Positions 6,589 through 15,376 of a DNA stretch of 43,494 nucleotides are shown here, piece by piece. How positions within the stretch are numbered: the first letter of the stretch is position 1; each line of letters opens with the position of its first letter. Source of the DNA: Lentimicrobiaceae bacterium. GTDB taxonomy: Bacteria; Bacteroidota; Bacteroidia; Bacteroidales; UBA4417. The stretch spans positions 1 to 43,494 of the forward strand of contig JAQVEX010000017.1 of the NCBI GenBank assembly GCA_028697555.1, in the 5' to 3' direction. The notes under the pieces were generated by a model. That model did no database searches. It was not told the DNA's origin and worked only from the letters and a program-made list of their open reading frames with translations. The position numbers were made by a program, and so were the translations under genes.

Positions 6589-7518
6589 ATGGCTCATCAT
6601 CACGAACATCATTCCCAAATTCTCGGGACAGGTCATCACCAGCACAAGGAAATGAGTAGCGCCAAGCTATTGTGGGTAACTGTATTAAACTTTTCCATTA
6701 CAGTTGTGCAGGTTATTGGCGGATTAATTTCCAATAGCTTGTCATTACTTTCCGATGCTTTGCATAATTTGGGAGATACTTCGGCAATTTTTATAGCTTT
6801 TTTAGCTGGAAAACGAAGCCAGAAGTCAGCAGACGAAAAAAACACCTTCGGATACAAACGTGTTGAAATATTGGCGGCTCTTTTCAATGCCGTTGTGCTA
6901 ATCGTTATTTGTGTTTTCCTGTTTTTCGAAGCGTATAAGCGTCTTATCAATCCTGAGCCTATAAAAGGAGCTATAATGCTTATAGTTGCTACGTTCGGAC
7001 TTTTAGCAAATGTGATTTCAGTATTGGTTCTTCAAAAAGATAAAAACCACAACTTGAATGTCAAAGCTGCGTATCTTCACCTTATGGGCGATACGCTCTC
7101 GTCGGTAGCAGTAATAATAGGCGGAATTGCAATTTGGTTGTGGAATATAACATGGATTGACCCGTTGATTACCGTTTTGGTTGGTGTTTATATAATTTAT
7201 CACACATGGGGAGTTGTAAAAGAAACGATAGATATTTTAATGCAGGCAACTCCGCACAACATAAATATTGCCGAAATAAAAAAAGCGGTAGAAAGTATTG
7301 ATGATGTCGAAGATATTCATCATGTTCATGTTTGGAAACTCAACGATGAACAAATACACCTTGAAGCGCATATCAATCTGAAAAACAATGTAGATATGGT
7401 TAGCATGATGAAAATTAAGCAAGAAATTGAAGAAATTATACGAGACAATTTCGGCATAAATCATATTACCTTACAAATTGGTTACAATTGTTGCATAAAC
7501 GGAGAAATATCACATTAA
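6589..7518 (+). CDS. Cation diffusion facilitator, probable zinc exporter (CzcD/ZnT-like)
   Basis: A 309-residue CDF protein with a His-rich cytosolic N-terminus (His at 3-5, 7, 8, 16, 17 and 19), six membrane helices and a C-terminal cytosolic dimerisation domain ending in a GINHITLQIGYNCC segment. The transport site is formed by HxxxD in TM2 (His59, Asp63) and HxxxD in TM5 (His164, Asp168). This HDHD set is associated with zinc selectivity, while DDHD members also carry cadmium. It should move Zn2+ from cytosol to periplasm in exchange for protons. Only 38 bp separate it from a His-rich outer-membrane protein gene on the same strand, which suggests a functional pair. Confidence 0.93.
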   Translation: MAHHHEHHSQILGTGHHQHKEMSSAKLLWVTVLNFSITVVQVIGGLISNSLSLLSDALHNLGDTSAIFIAFLAGKRSQKSADEKNTFGYKRVEILAALFNAVVLIVICVFLFFEAYKRLINPEPIKGAIMLIVATFGLLANVISVLVLQKDKNHNLNVKAAYLHLMGDTLSSVAVIIGGIAIWLWNITWIDPLITVLVGVYIIYHTWGVVKETIDILMQATPHNINIAEIKKAVESIDDVEDIHHVHVWKLNDEQIHLEAHINLKNNVDMVSMMKIKQEIEEIIRDNFGINHITLQIGYNCCINGEISH

Positions 7519-7556
7519 GAACTAAAAAATTGCATAATATTTTAAAAATATAAAGT

Positions 7557-8858
7557 ATGAAACAAAAATTTAAACTTAAAATTTCAGTACTATCAATCGC
7601 TCTATTATTCTGTTCAGTAAGAGTATTGGCACAACATGTTGAACACGGAGGCAAGCATGTCGATGATATTGCAAATGAAGAACATCACCACGACCATGAC
7701 CACTCGTCGCCAATACACTCACACGACGATTTTAACAAGTATTTTCTTGCGGTTCACGGCATTACGCTTTTTAATGCAACCAATGTTTTAAACGACCGCT
7801 TTGAAAACCCTGATGGAGCAACTAAGCAATGGAATGCAACAGCATCGCTACCTTTGTTTGCTACGGCTTTCGGTTTCGGCATTACCGATAAAACCAAAAT
7901 TTTTGCAAAAATTGAGTTCGAACATGGTGGAATTGGTGGACATCAGCATGCTGGCGAACACGGACACGAAGCTCACGTTGGATTGGAAAAGAGCGGAGCT
8001 GTTGTACTTGAACGAGTTTATTTGTTGCATAAATTTTCAGAGAATTTTAATCTCAGAGTTGGAAAATTGGCTATGCCAATAGGACAAATGTATTTGGCTC
8101 ACGAGCCGATTACGTACAGAGCAACATTACAAGGCAGAGCCGACGGAAATATTATACCACACGAATGGCAAGAAATAGGTTTTTCGTTGTTCGGAGATAT
8201 CACGCCGGCGTGGAGTTACCAATTATATTGCGTTACAGGACTTGATGCCGATTATTTCTCGCAAGAAAACTTTGTTTCGGAAGGAAAACAATCTCGATTT
8301 GAAAGAAATTTTTATAGCACGCCTGCATTTGTTGGCAGAATCGATTATAAAGGAATTGATAATTTGAATATAGGTCTGACCGGCTACTACGGAAACACCG
8401 ATTTAAATTCGCAAGACCAAACCCAAGCACGCAGAAATATCAGTGTTACCCTTGCCGAGCTTAGTGTTGTGTATAAAACCAATAAATTACACGCCGTTAG
8501 CAACGTTATTTTAGGAAATGCTACAAACACCGAAAAATTAGACGCACCTATTGCTCAACAAGCTATGGCTGCAACTGTTGAATTGGGTTACAATCTAAAT
8601 AGTAAAAATCCGATCAATGGTTTATGGCTTTTCGGACGAGTTGATTACAGCAATCCAATATATAAAATGCCAAACGGTATAGTCGGCGATGTTTGTGCCA
8701 AAGAAACATCAATTACAGGCGGTATCAATTACTTTTTAAACTCTTCGGTAGCTATAAAAGCCGAATATTTTCATCGCTTAGTAGGAAACGAAAACATCAA
8801 CAACGAGCAAGGCGTTTCTGTGGGAGCTGTGTTTAGTTTTGTACCGGTGAATAAGTGA
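7557..8858 (+). CDS. Histidine-rich outer-membrane beta-barrel protein, probable zinc-linked porin
   Basis: A 433-residue protein with a signal peptide (cleavage near VLAQ, residue 26) followed by a mature N-terminus packed with metal ligands: ten His between residues 27 and 60, mixed with Asp and Glu. A second His cluster lies near residues 125-140 (GGIGGHQHAGEHGHEAH). The rest shows alternating strands with aromatic ends, for example FGFGITDKTKIFAKIEFEH and AIKAEYFHRLVGNENINNEQ, as in bacterial porins. It probably forms an outer-membrane channel or surface zinc-binding barrel. With the CDF gene 38 bp upstream, the pair could carry zinc across both membranes or buffer it in the periplasm; this is inference. 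The stop codon TGA is the first triplet of a heptamer array. Confidence 0.75.
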   Translation: MKQKFKLKISVLSIALLFCSVRVLAQHVEHGGKHVDDIANEEHHHDHDHSSPIHSHDDFNKYFLAVHGITLFNATNVLNDRFENPDGATKQWNATASLPLFATAFGFGITDKTKIFAKIEFEHGGIGGHQHAGEHGHEAHVGLEKSGAVVLERVYLLHKFSENFNLRVGKLAMPIGQMYLAHEPITYRATLQGRADGNIIPHEWQEIGFSLFGDITPAWSYQLYCVTGLDADYFSQENFVSEGKQSRFERNFYSTPAFVGRIDYKGIDNLNIGLTGYYGNTDLNSQDQTQARRNISVTLAELSVVYKTNKLHAVSNVILGNATNTEKLDAPIAQQAMAATVELGYNLNSKNPINGLWLFGRVDYSNPIYKMPNGIVGDVCAKETSITGGINYFLNSSVAIKAEYFHRLVGNENINNEQGVSVGAVFSFVPVNK

Positions 8859-9000
8859 TTGGTGGTAAGTGGTGAGTGAATGGTGCGAGGCAATTAACAA
8901 TTAGTAATGTACAATTAACAATTTTTGGTTATTGATTATTGGCTAGACTTAGCCAAAAGCTAAGAGCCAACGGCTAATAGCTAATGGCTCAGAGTTAAAA
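8856..9000. repeat. Heptameric tandem repeat array starting in a stop codon
   Basis: Ten in-phase heptamers run from 8856: TGATTGG (its TGA is the stop codon of the porin gene), TGGTAAG, TGGTGAG, TGAATGG, TGCGAGG, CAATTAA, CAATTAG, TAATGTA, CAATTAA and CAATTTT. A second run near 8953-8997 uses words AGCCAAA, AGCTAAG, AGCCAAC, GGCTAAT, AGCTAAT and GGCTCAG, which again occur in both orientations. Copies of TCTTAATGCC follow at about 9001-9020. The remainder of the gap to 9172 shows no gene; TACCTTTA at about 9140 is one base off the -7 consensus for the next gene. Confidence 0.8.
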
Positions 9001-9172
9001 TCTTAATGCCTCTTAATGCCTTAATGGTTCAAATAAGAAAAAACACAAAAACGTGTAAACAAGGAGGTTAAGTGGTAGTATATTGTTCTTGAAAATAAAA
9101 ATAAAATCAAGGAAGGTTTGCTAATTTATAAAATAATATTACCTTTATCAAAACATTAAAAAACACGCAATT

Positions 9173-10483
9173 ATGAAAAAATTACTTGTTGTATTATTAA
9201 TACAAATATTAGCAATCAACGCTACAAAAGCGTACATTTATTGGGAAATGATATCTTTTCCCGATACACTGTTTGCCGAAGATATTCTCATAAACGACAA
9301 AGGATATTATTTTGTTATAGGGCATTCGCATGATGATCGCAACCCCAAATACAATGGCATTTATCTATCTACCGACAAAGGCGCAACCTGGGAATATGTT
9401 TTGCAAACTAATTTAAGCCGAATTCATTCAATATCTATTAACGATAAGCAAGAGGTTTTTGCAGCAATGGAACATTATCCGTACTTCTGGAAGTCTGATA
9501 CGTCTGGAAGGCATTGGGAGCAGTTAATTATTCTCAATGACTCTACAAGAAATAGTTTTTCCACTTATATTGATTGCTTGGGTGGTGATTCTTTACTTAT
9601 AGGCATTGGTTTTGACGAAGATGTTGCATTACTAAAAGCCCGAAAAGATGATTATAGTATTGACTATATTGCTGATACTCTATTACATTTTAAAGAAGGT
9701 GTCGATCCATGGATTACCAAAATACAATGTGTTGTTTCGGATGTTACTCATAACACAATGTTTTTTTCTTACGGAAGTATGCTCTATAGTAGTTTATACC
9801 AGAGCAGAGATAATGGTTTGACATGGACGGAAATTGAAATAGAAAATTCACGTGTTGGCGATGTTGCAATAAACTCACAAGGAGACGCTTTTATTGGTCT
9901 TTACAAAACTTTTCATCCGAATTTACCATTTGGCTTATATGCCTTGTATAAAGATGTAGATACCCTAACATTTTGCGGACCTGAAACAAGCGCAAATAGA
10001 ATTGTAATTGATACAAATGATAATATAATTTTCTCTACTTACAGATTACCGAATTTATTATTTTATTCATTGGATAATGGTTATACAACCGATACCCTTT
10101 GTGAGTTGTTTCAAAATGTAGGGAAATTTCGACGAGATAAAGATAATAATCTATTTATTGTTGACCTTATATTCTACGGCATATTACACAAGACTGCTTC
10201 CCCAATAGTGTTTTCAGAACTTAGCAACGATAAGCTATCAAAATTGAACATACACCCCAATCCTGCCGTACATAACATTAATGTTGAAATACCCCAAAAC
10301 ATGATTTTACCTAAATTAGAGTTGACATTAATGGATATACACGGTAAAATAATTATCAAGCGCAAAATAGCTGCTCATAATGGCTTTGCAAATATTGATG
10401 TATCTGACTTGGTAAGCGGAACATATACGCTTATTGTTTCAGATAATATAAAATTGTACGAATCGAAATTTATTAAGTTGTAA
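9173..10483 (+). CDS. Secreted BNR/beta-propeller-like protein with T9SS sorting domain
   Basis: A 436-residue protein with a signal peptide (MKKLLVVLLIQILAINATKA) and no homologue recognised beyond its fold. The middle part has Asp-box-like turns typical of BNR/sialidase-type propellers, for example STDKGATWEYV, SDTSGRHWEQL and SRDNGLTWTEI. The last 80 residues form a type IX secretion C-terminal domain: LNIHPNPAVHNINVEIP, a central GKIIIKRKI strand, NIDVSDLVSGTYTLIVSD and a terminal KFIKL. It should cross the outer membrane through T9SS and be released or attached to the cell surface. Enzymatic activity is not predicted; it may bind or present a ligand. It is monocistronic and convergent with the GldA-like gene. 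Confidence 0.82.
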   Translation: MKKLLVVLLIQILAINATKAYIYWEMISFPDTLFAEDILINDKGYYFVIGHSHDDRNPKYNGIYLSTDKGATWEYVLQTNLSRIHSISINDKQEVFAAMEHYPYFWKSDTSGRHWEQLIILNDSTRNSFSTYIDCLGGDSLLIGIGFDEDVALLKARKDDYSIDYIADTLLHFKEGVDPWITKIQCVVSDVTHNTMFFSYGSMLYSSLYQSRDNGLTWTEIEIENSRVGDVAINSQGDAFIGLYKTFHPNLPFGLYALYKDVDTLTFCGPETSANRIVIDTNDNIIFSTYRLPNLLFYSLDNGYTTDTLCELFQNVGKFRRDKDNNLFIVDLIFYGILHKTASPIVFSELSNDKLSKLNIHPNPAVHNINVEIPQNMILPKLELTLMDIHGKIIIKRKIAAHNGFANIDVSDLVSGTYTLIVSDNIKLYESKFIKL

Positions 10484-10540
10484 ATTAAATTCAGCATGAG
10501 CAAGGAGTTACGTGTCGTGTGATACGGCTATAAGCTAGGT

Positions 10541-10582
10541 TTAGCTAACGGCTAACAGCCAACAGCCAACAGCCAACAGCTA
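10541..10582. repeat. Heptameric tandem repeat array ending in the GldA-like gene's stop codon
   Basis: Six in-phase heptamers: TTAGCTA, ACGGCTA, three copies of ACAGCCA and ACAGCTA. Read on the minus strand, the array begins with TAG, which is the stop codon of the GldA-like gene (10580-10582), so here too the array is seeded at a stop codon. Confidence 0.8.
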
Positions 10583-11482
10583 CTTTGTAAGCTTATGAAA
10601 AATATCTTCCAACTTATCGGTTTCGTAATTCAACGATTGAATTAGTATTCCTTTCTTCACAGCAAAGCTATTAATATCTTTTCTGATATCGATATTATCT
10701 TTGGAAGTAATTTTAAAGGTTTTGTCGGCAATTTCAAATATGTTGTCAATGTTTGGTATGTTCATCAGCTCATCTTTAAGAACTTTTTCCGAAAACTCAA
10801 CGACAAGAGTTTTTGTTTGCTGAACTCCGCCAACTTCGTCAATTTTTTTATCGGCAACAATATTTCCGTTGTTGATGATAATAAACCTACTACACACAGC
10901 TTCAATCTCCTGCATAATATGCGACGACAACATAACCGTCTTTTCTTTTCCTATCTCGCTTATCAGTCTGCGAATTTCAATAAGTTGGTTAGGATCCAAT
11001 CCTGATGTGGGCTCATCCAAAATCAGCACTTCGGGGTCGTGCATCAACGCTTGTGCAAGTCCAACCCTTTGTCGGAAACCCTTAGAAAGCATACCGATTT
11101 TCTTTCTGATTTCGGGAGACAATCCGGTTATTTCTATAATATTTTCAATGGTTTGTTTTTTGTTTTTAATTTTATGCACATTTGCGATAAATTCCAAGTA
11201 CTCTCTAATGTACATATCGTGGTATAGGGGATTGGTTTCGGGTAGATAACCGATAATAGATTTAATCTTATCGCTGTCTTCGTAAATATTGTTTCCGCAT
11301 ACAAAAGCTTCGCCGGAAGTAGGAGGTATATAGCAAGTTAAAATCTTCATCAACGTTGACTTGCCGGCCCCATTCGGACCCAAAAGACCAACTATTTCGC
11401 CTTTTTCTATATTTATTGATACATTATTGAGAACAGTCTGTTCGCCGTACTTTTTTGTAATATTTTTCGTTACTATCGACAT
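10580..11482 (-). CDS. GldA-like ABC transporter ATP-binding protein
   Basis: A 300-residue ABC ATPase. Near the N-terminus are Walker A GPNGAGKST and then the Q-loop region GYLPETNPLYHDM. The signature is the degenerate LSKGFRQRVGLAQALMHDPE, followed by Walker B VLILDEPTSGLDPNQ and the H-loop LSSHIM. The C-terminal 90 residues are an extra domain as in GldA and other DrrA/CcmA-like export ATPases. GldA works with GldF and GldG in gliding motility of Flavobacterium, but many non-gliding Bacteroidota carry homologues and no gldF/gldG gene lies nearby, so the symbol is not assigned. The GTG at 11491 is rejected as start in favour of the ATG at 11482. The gene stands alone, divergent from the flippase gene. 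Confidence 0.85.
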   Translation of the reverse strand: MSIVTKNITKKYGEQTVLNNVSINIEKGEIVGLLGPNGAGKSTLMKILTCYIPPTSGEAFVCGNNIYEDSDKIKSIIGYLPETNPLYHDMYIREYLEFIANVHKIKNKKQTIENIIEITGLSPEIRKKIGMLSKGFRQRVGLAQALMHDPEVLILDEPTSGLDPNQLIEIRRLISEIGKEKTVMLSSHIMQEIEAVCSRFIIINNGNIVADKKIDEVGGVQQTKTLVVEFSEKVLKDELMNIPNIDNIFEIADKTFKITSKDNIDIRKDINSFAVKKGILIQSLNYETDKLEDIFHKLTK

Positions 11483-11502
11483 AATTTGCACAAATTAAAA
11501 TG

Positions 11503-11531
11503 CAAACTTACAAAAAAAACATTAAGCCAAA
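11503..11531 (-). promoter_or_regulatory. Complete Bacteroidota promoter of the GldA-like gene
   Basis: On the minus strand TTTG (11531-11528) is followed after 17 bp by TAAGTTTG (11510-11503), a good TTTG/TAnnTTTG pair. The -7 element ends about 20 bp before the ATG at 11482. The rest of the divergent gap to 11699 is A/T-rich and has no heptamer array. Confidence 0.65.
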
Positions 11532-11699
11532 TTGTTAAACTTTGTTGATGAGTTTATAAGCCACGTTGATATTGATTTCTAAGCAATTAAAAACAAAATC
11601 ATATTTTACAGATGTTTGATTTTTGTTTTCGTTGTTTTTGTATTTTAGCAAACTGCAAATAGCAATTATAAAGAGTTATTATAATTTCATTTCTTAACT

Positions 11700-13187
11700 G
11701 TGGGTGCAATAAAAAAACTACTCGGACAAACAGCAATATATGGGCTAAGCTCTATAGTTGCACGTGTAATCAACTTTTTTTTCGTTCCTTTATACTCGCG
11801 TGTACTACCCACTGGTAACTACGGTTATGCAACTGAAATATTGTCTTACATAGCCCTATTACAAGTTGTTTTGGTAATGGGCATGGAAACCGGTTTTTTC
11901 AGGTTTGCCAATAATCATAAAGACCAATCGCAGAAAATATTTTCAACAGCTTTTATTTCTTTGTTTTTTTCGGCGACTTCGTTTTTGCTCATAGTATTGC
12001 TTTTGTTAAATCCCATAAGCGGTTTTACAGGTTATCCTAAGGCGTACGTGGTTTTAGCAGCCGGTATTTTAGCAATGGATACAATTACGGCATTGCTGTT
12101 TGCCGAACTCCGATATTTGGAAAAAGCGTGGAAGTTTGCAATTTTTAAAAGCATAAAAATAATATTTGAAGTAGCAAGCAATTTAGTGCTGTTCTTCATG
12201 CTGCCAAAGTATTTCGTTTCTCACCCGAATTCAATTTTATTAAAAATAATTCCACCCGTACCCGACTACGGTTATATTTTGTTGGCAATATTTTCGTCCT
12301 GCGTTGTGGCGGTAATATTGTTTATACCGAGAATATTAAAAATCAAATTTATTTTTTCTCGTACAATGTTCGTGAGGTTGGCAAAATACTCAATCCCGTT
12401 GATGTTGGCAGGATTGCCTGGCGTGGCAAACGATTTTATAAGCCGAATATTCTTCCGATTTTTTGCACCTACTCATATTCCTTGGCAGGAACAACTTGGT
12501 ATTTTCGGAGCTAACTTAAAATTAGCCGTTATTATGGTGTTGTTTCAACAAATGTTTAAATACGCTGCCGAACCCTTTTATTTTTCGTACGGAGAAAACA
12601 CAAAAAACCGCACCATTTACGCCGATGTTATGAAGTACTACGTGATTTTTTGCTTGCTGATATTTTTAGTAGTAGCAATGTTTGCAGATGTATTCGTGCT
12701 GTTTTTGGGCAGAAACTACCGAAGCGGAGTCGATATCCTGCCTATCATGCTTATTGCAAATATGTTTATCGGAGTTATTTTCAATCTTTCTATGTGGTAC
12801 AAACTTACCGACAGAACAAAATATGCACTCAATATTACCGTTATAGGATTGATAGTTAATGTGATTTTTAATATAATATTTATGCCTAAATACGGTTACA
12901 TGGCAGCAGCTTGGGGATTTTTGGTCAGTTACCTTAGCATGACTGTGTACAGCTATGCTCTCGGACAAAAATATTTTAAAATACCCTACGATGTAAAAAC
13001 AATTACAATATATATAGTTTTTGCAGTTTTGTTGTATCTTGTAAGTACTTTGTTTGCCGATTACAGAGCAATATTGCGGTACGGTATAAATATTGTACTT
13101 ATTGCTGCGTATGTTATTGTTGTTATGTACAAAGAAAAAATCACCTTTAAGCAAATACTTAGTGTAATTAAAATATCAAAAAAATAG
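11700..13187 (+). CDS. Polysaccharide/lipid-linked glycan flippase (Wzx/MOP superfamily)
   Basis: A 495-residue membrane protein with about 14 hydrophobic helices. The N-terminus [20 protein letters not shown] followed by an [21 protein letters not shown] segment is the hallmark of the oligosaccharide flippase branch of the MOP superfamily. It should turn lipid-linked oligosaccharides to the periplasmic face of the inner membrane. The start is a GTG at 11700, chosen because the family N-terminus begins there and no ATG is near. It heads a long co-directional series; dut follows after 5 bp. Flippase, dut, TPR and DUF4292 genes are often neighbours in Bacteroidota, an order recalled from family knowledge rather than checked. 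Confidence 0.88.
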   Translation: MGAIKKLLGQTAIYGLSSIVARVINFFFVPLYSRVLPTGNYGYATEILSYIALLQVVLVMGMETGFFRFANNHKDQSQKIFSTAFISLFFSATSFLLIVLLLLNPISGFTGYPKAYVVLAAGILAMDTITALLFAELRYLEKAWKFAIFKSIKIIFEVASNLVLFFMLPKYFVSHPNSILLKIIPPVPDYGYILLAIFSSCVVAVILFIPRILKIKFIFSRTMFVRLAKYSIPLMLAGLPGVANDFISRIFFRFFAPTHIPWQEQLGIFGANLKLAVIMVLFQQMFKYAAEPFYFSYGENTKNRTIYADVMKYYVIFCLLIFLVVAMFADVFVLFLGRNYRSGVDILPIMLIANMFIGVIFNLSMWYKLTDRTKYALNITVIGLIVNVIFNIIFMPKYGYMAAAWGFLVSYLSMTVYSYALGQKYFKIPYDVKTITIYIVFAVLLYLVSTLFADYRAILRYGINIVLIAAYVIVVMYKEKITFKQILSVIKISKK

Positions 13188-13192
13188 CATTT

Positions 13193-13627
13193 ATGAGAAT
13201 TAAAATAGTAAATCATTCGCCATTTCCCGAGCCGCAGTACGCAACCGAGCTGTCAGCCGGTATGGATTTAAGAGCAAATATAACCAACGAAATTGTACTA
13301 AAACCGTTGAAACGAGAGTTAGTGTCAACAGGTTTACATATTGAATTACCTGCGGGAACCGAAGCACAAATCAGACCGAGGAGCGGCTTGGCTGCAAAGT
13401 TTGGTGTTACGGTCGCTAACGCTCCAGGAACCATCGACCCCGACTACAGAGGCGAGGTTAAAGTTATTTTGATAAACCTATCGGAAGATGATTTTGTAAT
13501 TAAACCCGGCGATAGAATTGCTCAAATGGTAATTGCAAAATACGAACATATAAGTTGGGAAAAAGTCGATAAATTAGACGAAACGGAAAGAGGTGAAGGT
13601 GGTTTCGGACACACCGGAAATAAATAA
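13193..13627 (+). CDS. dut: Deoxyuridine 5'-triphosphate nucleotidohydrolase (dUTPase)
   Basis: A 144-residue trimeric-type dUTPase of normal length. The conserved motifs appear in order: AGMDLRA (I), RPRSGLA (II), a stretch with [20 protein letters not shown] (III), GDRIAQMVI (IV) and the C-terminal P-loop-like [10 protein letters not shown] (V), which closes over the substrate. It hydrolyses dUTP to dUMP and pyrophosphate, keeping uracil out of DNA and feeding thymidylate synthesis. It lies 5 bp after the flippase gene and 11 bp before the TPR gene, so it is inside the operon although its role is unrelated to the envelope. Confidence 0.97.
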   Translation: MRIKIVNHSPFPEPQYATELSAGMDLRANITNEIVLKPLKRELVSTGLHIELPAGTEAQIRPRSGLAAKFGVTVANAPGTIDPDYRGEVKVILINLSEDDFVIKPGDRIAQMVIAKYEHISWEKVDKLDETERGEGGFGHTGNK

Positions 13628-13638
13628 GAGATATTACT

Positions 13639-15375
13639 ATGACTAAAATTAAATATTTACTGTGCTGTCTGCTGATCATTGCTATTGCTTCAAACGATGT
13701 AATGGCACAAAAAAAACGAGGCAGAGCGCGAAAAAACGATAAAAACAATTCGCAAAACATCGATACTAATGTTACCGATACATTTATCGATGCTATAAGC
13801 TTTTACAACAGAGGCGAGAATCATAAAGCGATAGAAAAAATAAACAAATGCTTGGATATCAACAAAAAGCATGCGCCTTCATATTTTTTGCTTTCCAAAA
13901 TATATTTAAACCTATCCGATGTTACTTCGGCTGAAGCTAATATTAAAAAAGCCATAGAATTATCGCCCGAAAACAAATGGTATAAGGTCTATTTGTTGGA
14001 GTTTTATCGCAATAATCAAGACAAAGACGGTTTTTTAGAAGCTGCAAAAAATTTGGTAAAAGAGTTTCCCGACGATGTCGCTTATAAATACGACCTTGCT
14101 GCGGCTTACGTTATTAACGGAGATTTTAAAAGAGCAGTCTCATTGTACGACCAAATTGAAGATGCAATAGGCGTAAATGAAGTGCTTTCCAAGCAAAAAT
14201 ACTCTATATATTTGTTGTCAAATCAAATAGACAAGGCAATCAACGAGTTGGAAAAATTAATAGAAGCTCAGCCCGAAAGTGCTGTACGCAATTATTCTAT
14301 TATTGCAGAAATGCTTATGAGTAAAAAGCAGCCCGACGAAGCCGCTAAATACTATCTTAAAATAACCGAAATTGCTCCCGACGACCCGTATATCCACATT
14401 TCCTTAGCCGATTATTACAGGAGCAAAGGCGAAATAGACAAGTTTTTTTCGGAATTGGAAAAAGGTTTTGCAAACAAAAATCTTAAATACGAAACCAAAA
14501 TAGATGTGCTTTTCTCGTTTGTTAACGACGAAAATGTGATTACAAATAGAGAAGGAGATATTTTAAAATTGGCAGAAACGCTTGTAAGTGTGCATCCTGA
14601 CGAGTTTCATGCCAATGTTATGTATGCCGATTTTTTGTTTATGGGAAAAGAATATCAGAAAGCTCAAATTCATTACAAAAAAACCATCAGTATTGATAGC
14701 GGCAAGTACGTGGTTTGGGAAAATTTGATGCGTGTCGATTTATTACTATCCGATATGGAAGCCTTGCAAAACCATAGCAAGCGTGCTATTGCTCTTTTTC
14801 CTATGCATACAATGCCTTATTTGATGGGAGGTATAGCAAGTATAGATACCAAAAATTACGAGCAAGCTATAGATCATCTAAAAAAAGGATTGAATTTTAT
14901 TATTGATGACGAACAATTAGAAACGCAGTATTATAGAATGTTGGCAGAAGCGTACCATAACACTTCAAATTACGAGCAATCCGACCAATACTTTGAAAAA
15001 GCACTCAAAATAAACCCCGACGATTCGCACACGCTGAATAATTATGCTTATTATTTGTCGTTGCGCAACACTCGCTTAGACGAAGCCTTAGAAATGTCGA
15101 GAAAATCTTTAGAAATTGATGCTGAAAATTCGGCTAATTTAGATACTTACGGTTGGATTTTATACATGCAAGGAAAATATTCCGAAGCGCTAGAATGGAT
15201 AAGCAAAGCAGTTGATATTTCTAAAAAAGCTTCCCCCGTTATTTTAGAACATTTGGGAGATGTTTATTACAAACTTAACGACAAAGAAAATGCACTCAAA
15301 AATTGGAAGGAAGCACTTGAACTTGAGCCCAACAACGAAGAATTAAATAATAAAATTAACGGAATAGATAAATAA
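13639..15375 (+). CDS. Secreted tetratricopeptide-repeat protein
   Basis: A 578-residue protein with a signal peptide (about 1-23, ending DVMAQ) and a basic KKRGRARKN stretch, then TPR units over most of its length. Clear repeats include AISFYNRGENHKAIEKINKC, APSYFLLSKIYLNLSDVTSA and AYHNTSNYEQSDQYFEKALK, and the last repeats lie near 485-570. TPR arrays form superhelical scaffolds for protein-protein contacts. It is most likely a periplasmic or outer-membrane-associated assembly factor. It is followed after 1 bp by the DUF4292 lipoprotein gene, so translation of the two is probably coupled. No enzymatic domain is present and the partner is unknown. Confidence 0.85.
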   Translation: MTKIKYLLCCLLIIAIASNDVMAQKKRGRARKNDKNNSQNIDTNVTDTFIDAISFYNRGENHKAIEKINKCLDINKKHAPSYFLLSKIYLNLSDVTSAEANIKKAIELSPENKWYKVYLLEFYRNNQDKDGFLEAAKNLVKEFPDDVAYKYDLAAAYVINGDFKRAVSLYDQIEDAIGVNEVLSKQKYSIYLLSNQIDKAINELEKLIEAQPESAVRNYSIIAEMLMSKKQPDEAAKYYLKITEIAPDDPYIHISLADYYRSKGEIDKFFSELEKGFANKNLKYETKIDVLFSFVNDENVITNREGDILKLAETLVSVHPDEFHANVMYADFLFMGKEYQKAQIHYKKTISIDSGKYVVWENLMRVDLLLSDMEALQNHSKRAIALFPMHTMPYLMGGIASIDTKNYEQAIDHLKKGLNFIIDDEQLETQYYRMLAEAYHNTSNYEQSDQYFEKALKINPDDSHTLNNYAYYLSLRNTRLDEALEMSRKSLEIDAENSANLDTYGWILYMQGKYSEALEWISKAVDISKKASPVILEHLGDVYYKLNDKENALKNWKEALELEPNNEELNNKINGIDK

Positions 15376-15376
15376 T

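Noticed and set aside
12666..13154. Minus-strand open frame of 162 codons
   Set aside because: Shadow of the flippase gene; rich in Tyr, Asn and His, as expected from antisense of membrane-protein codons.
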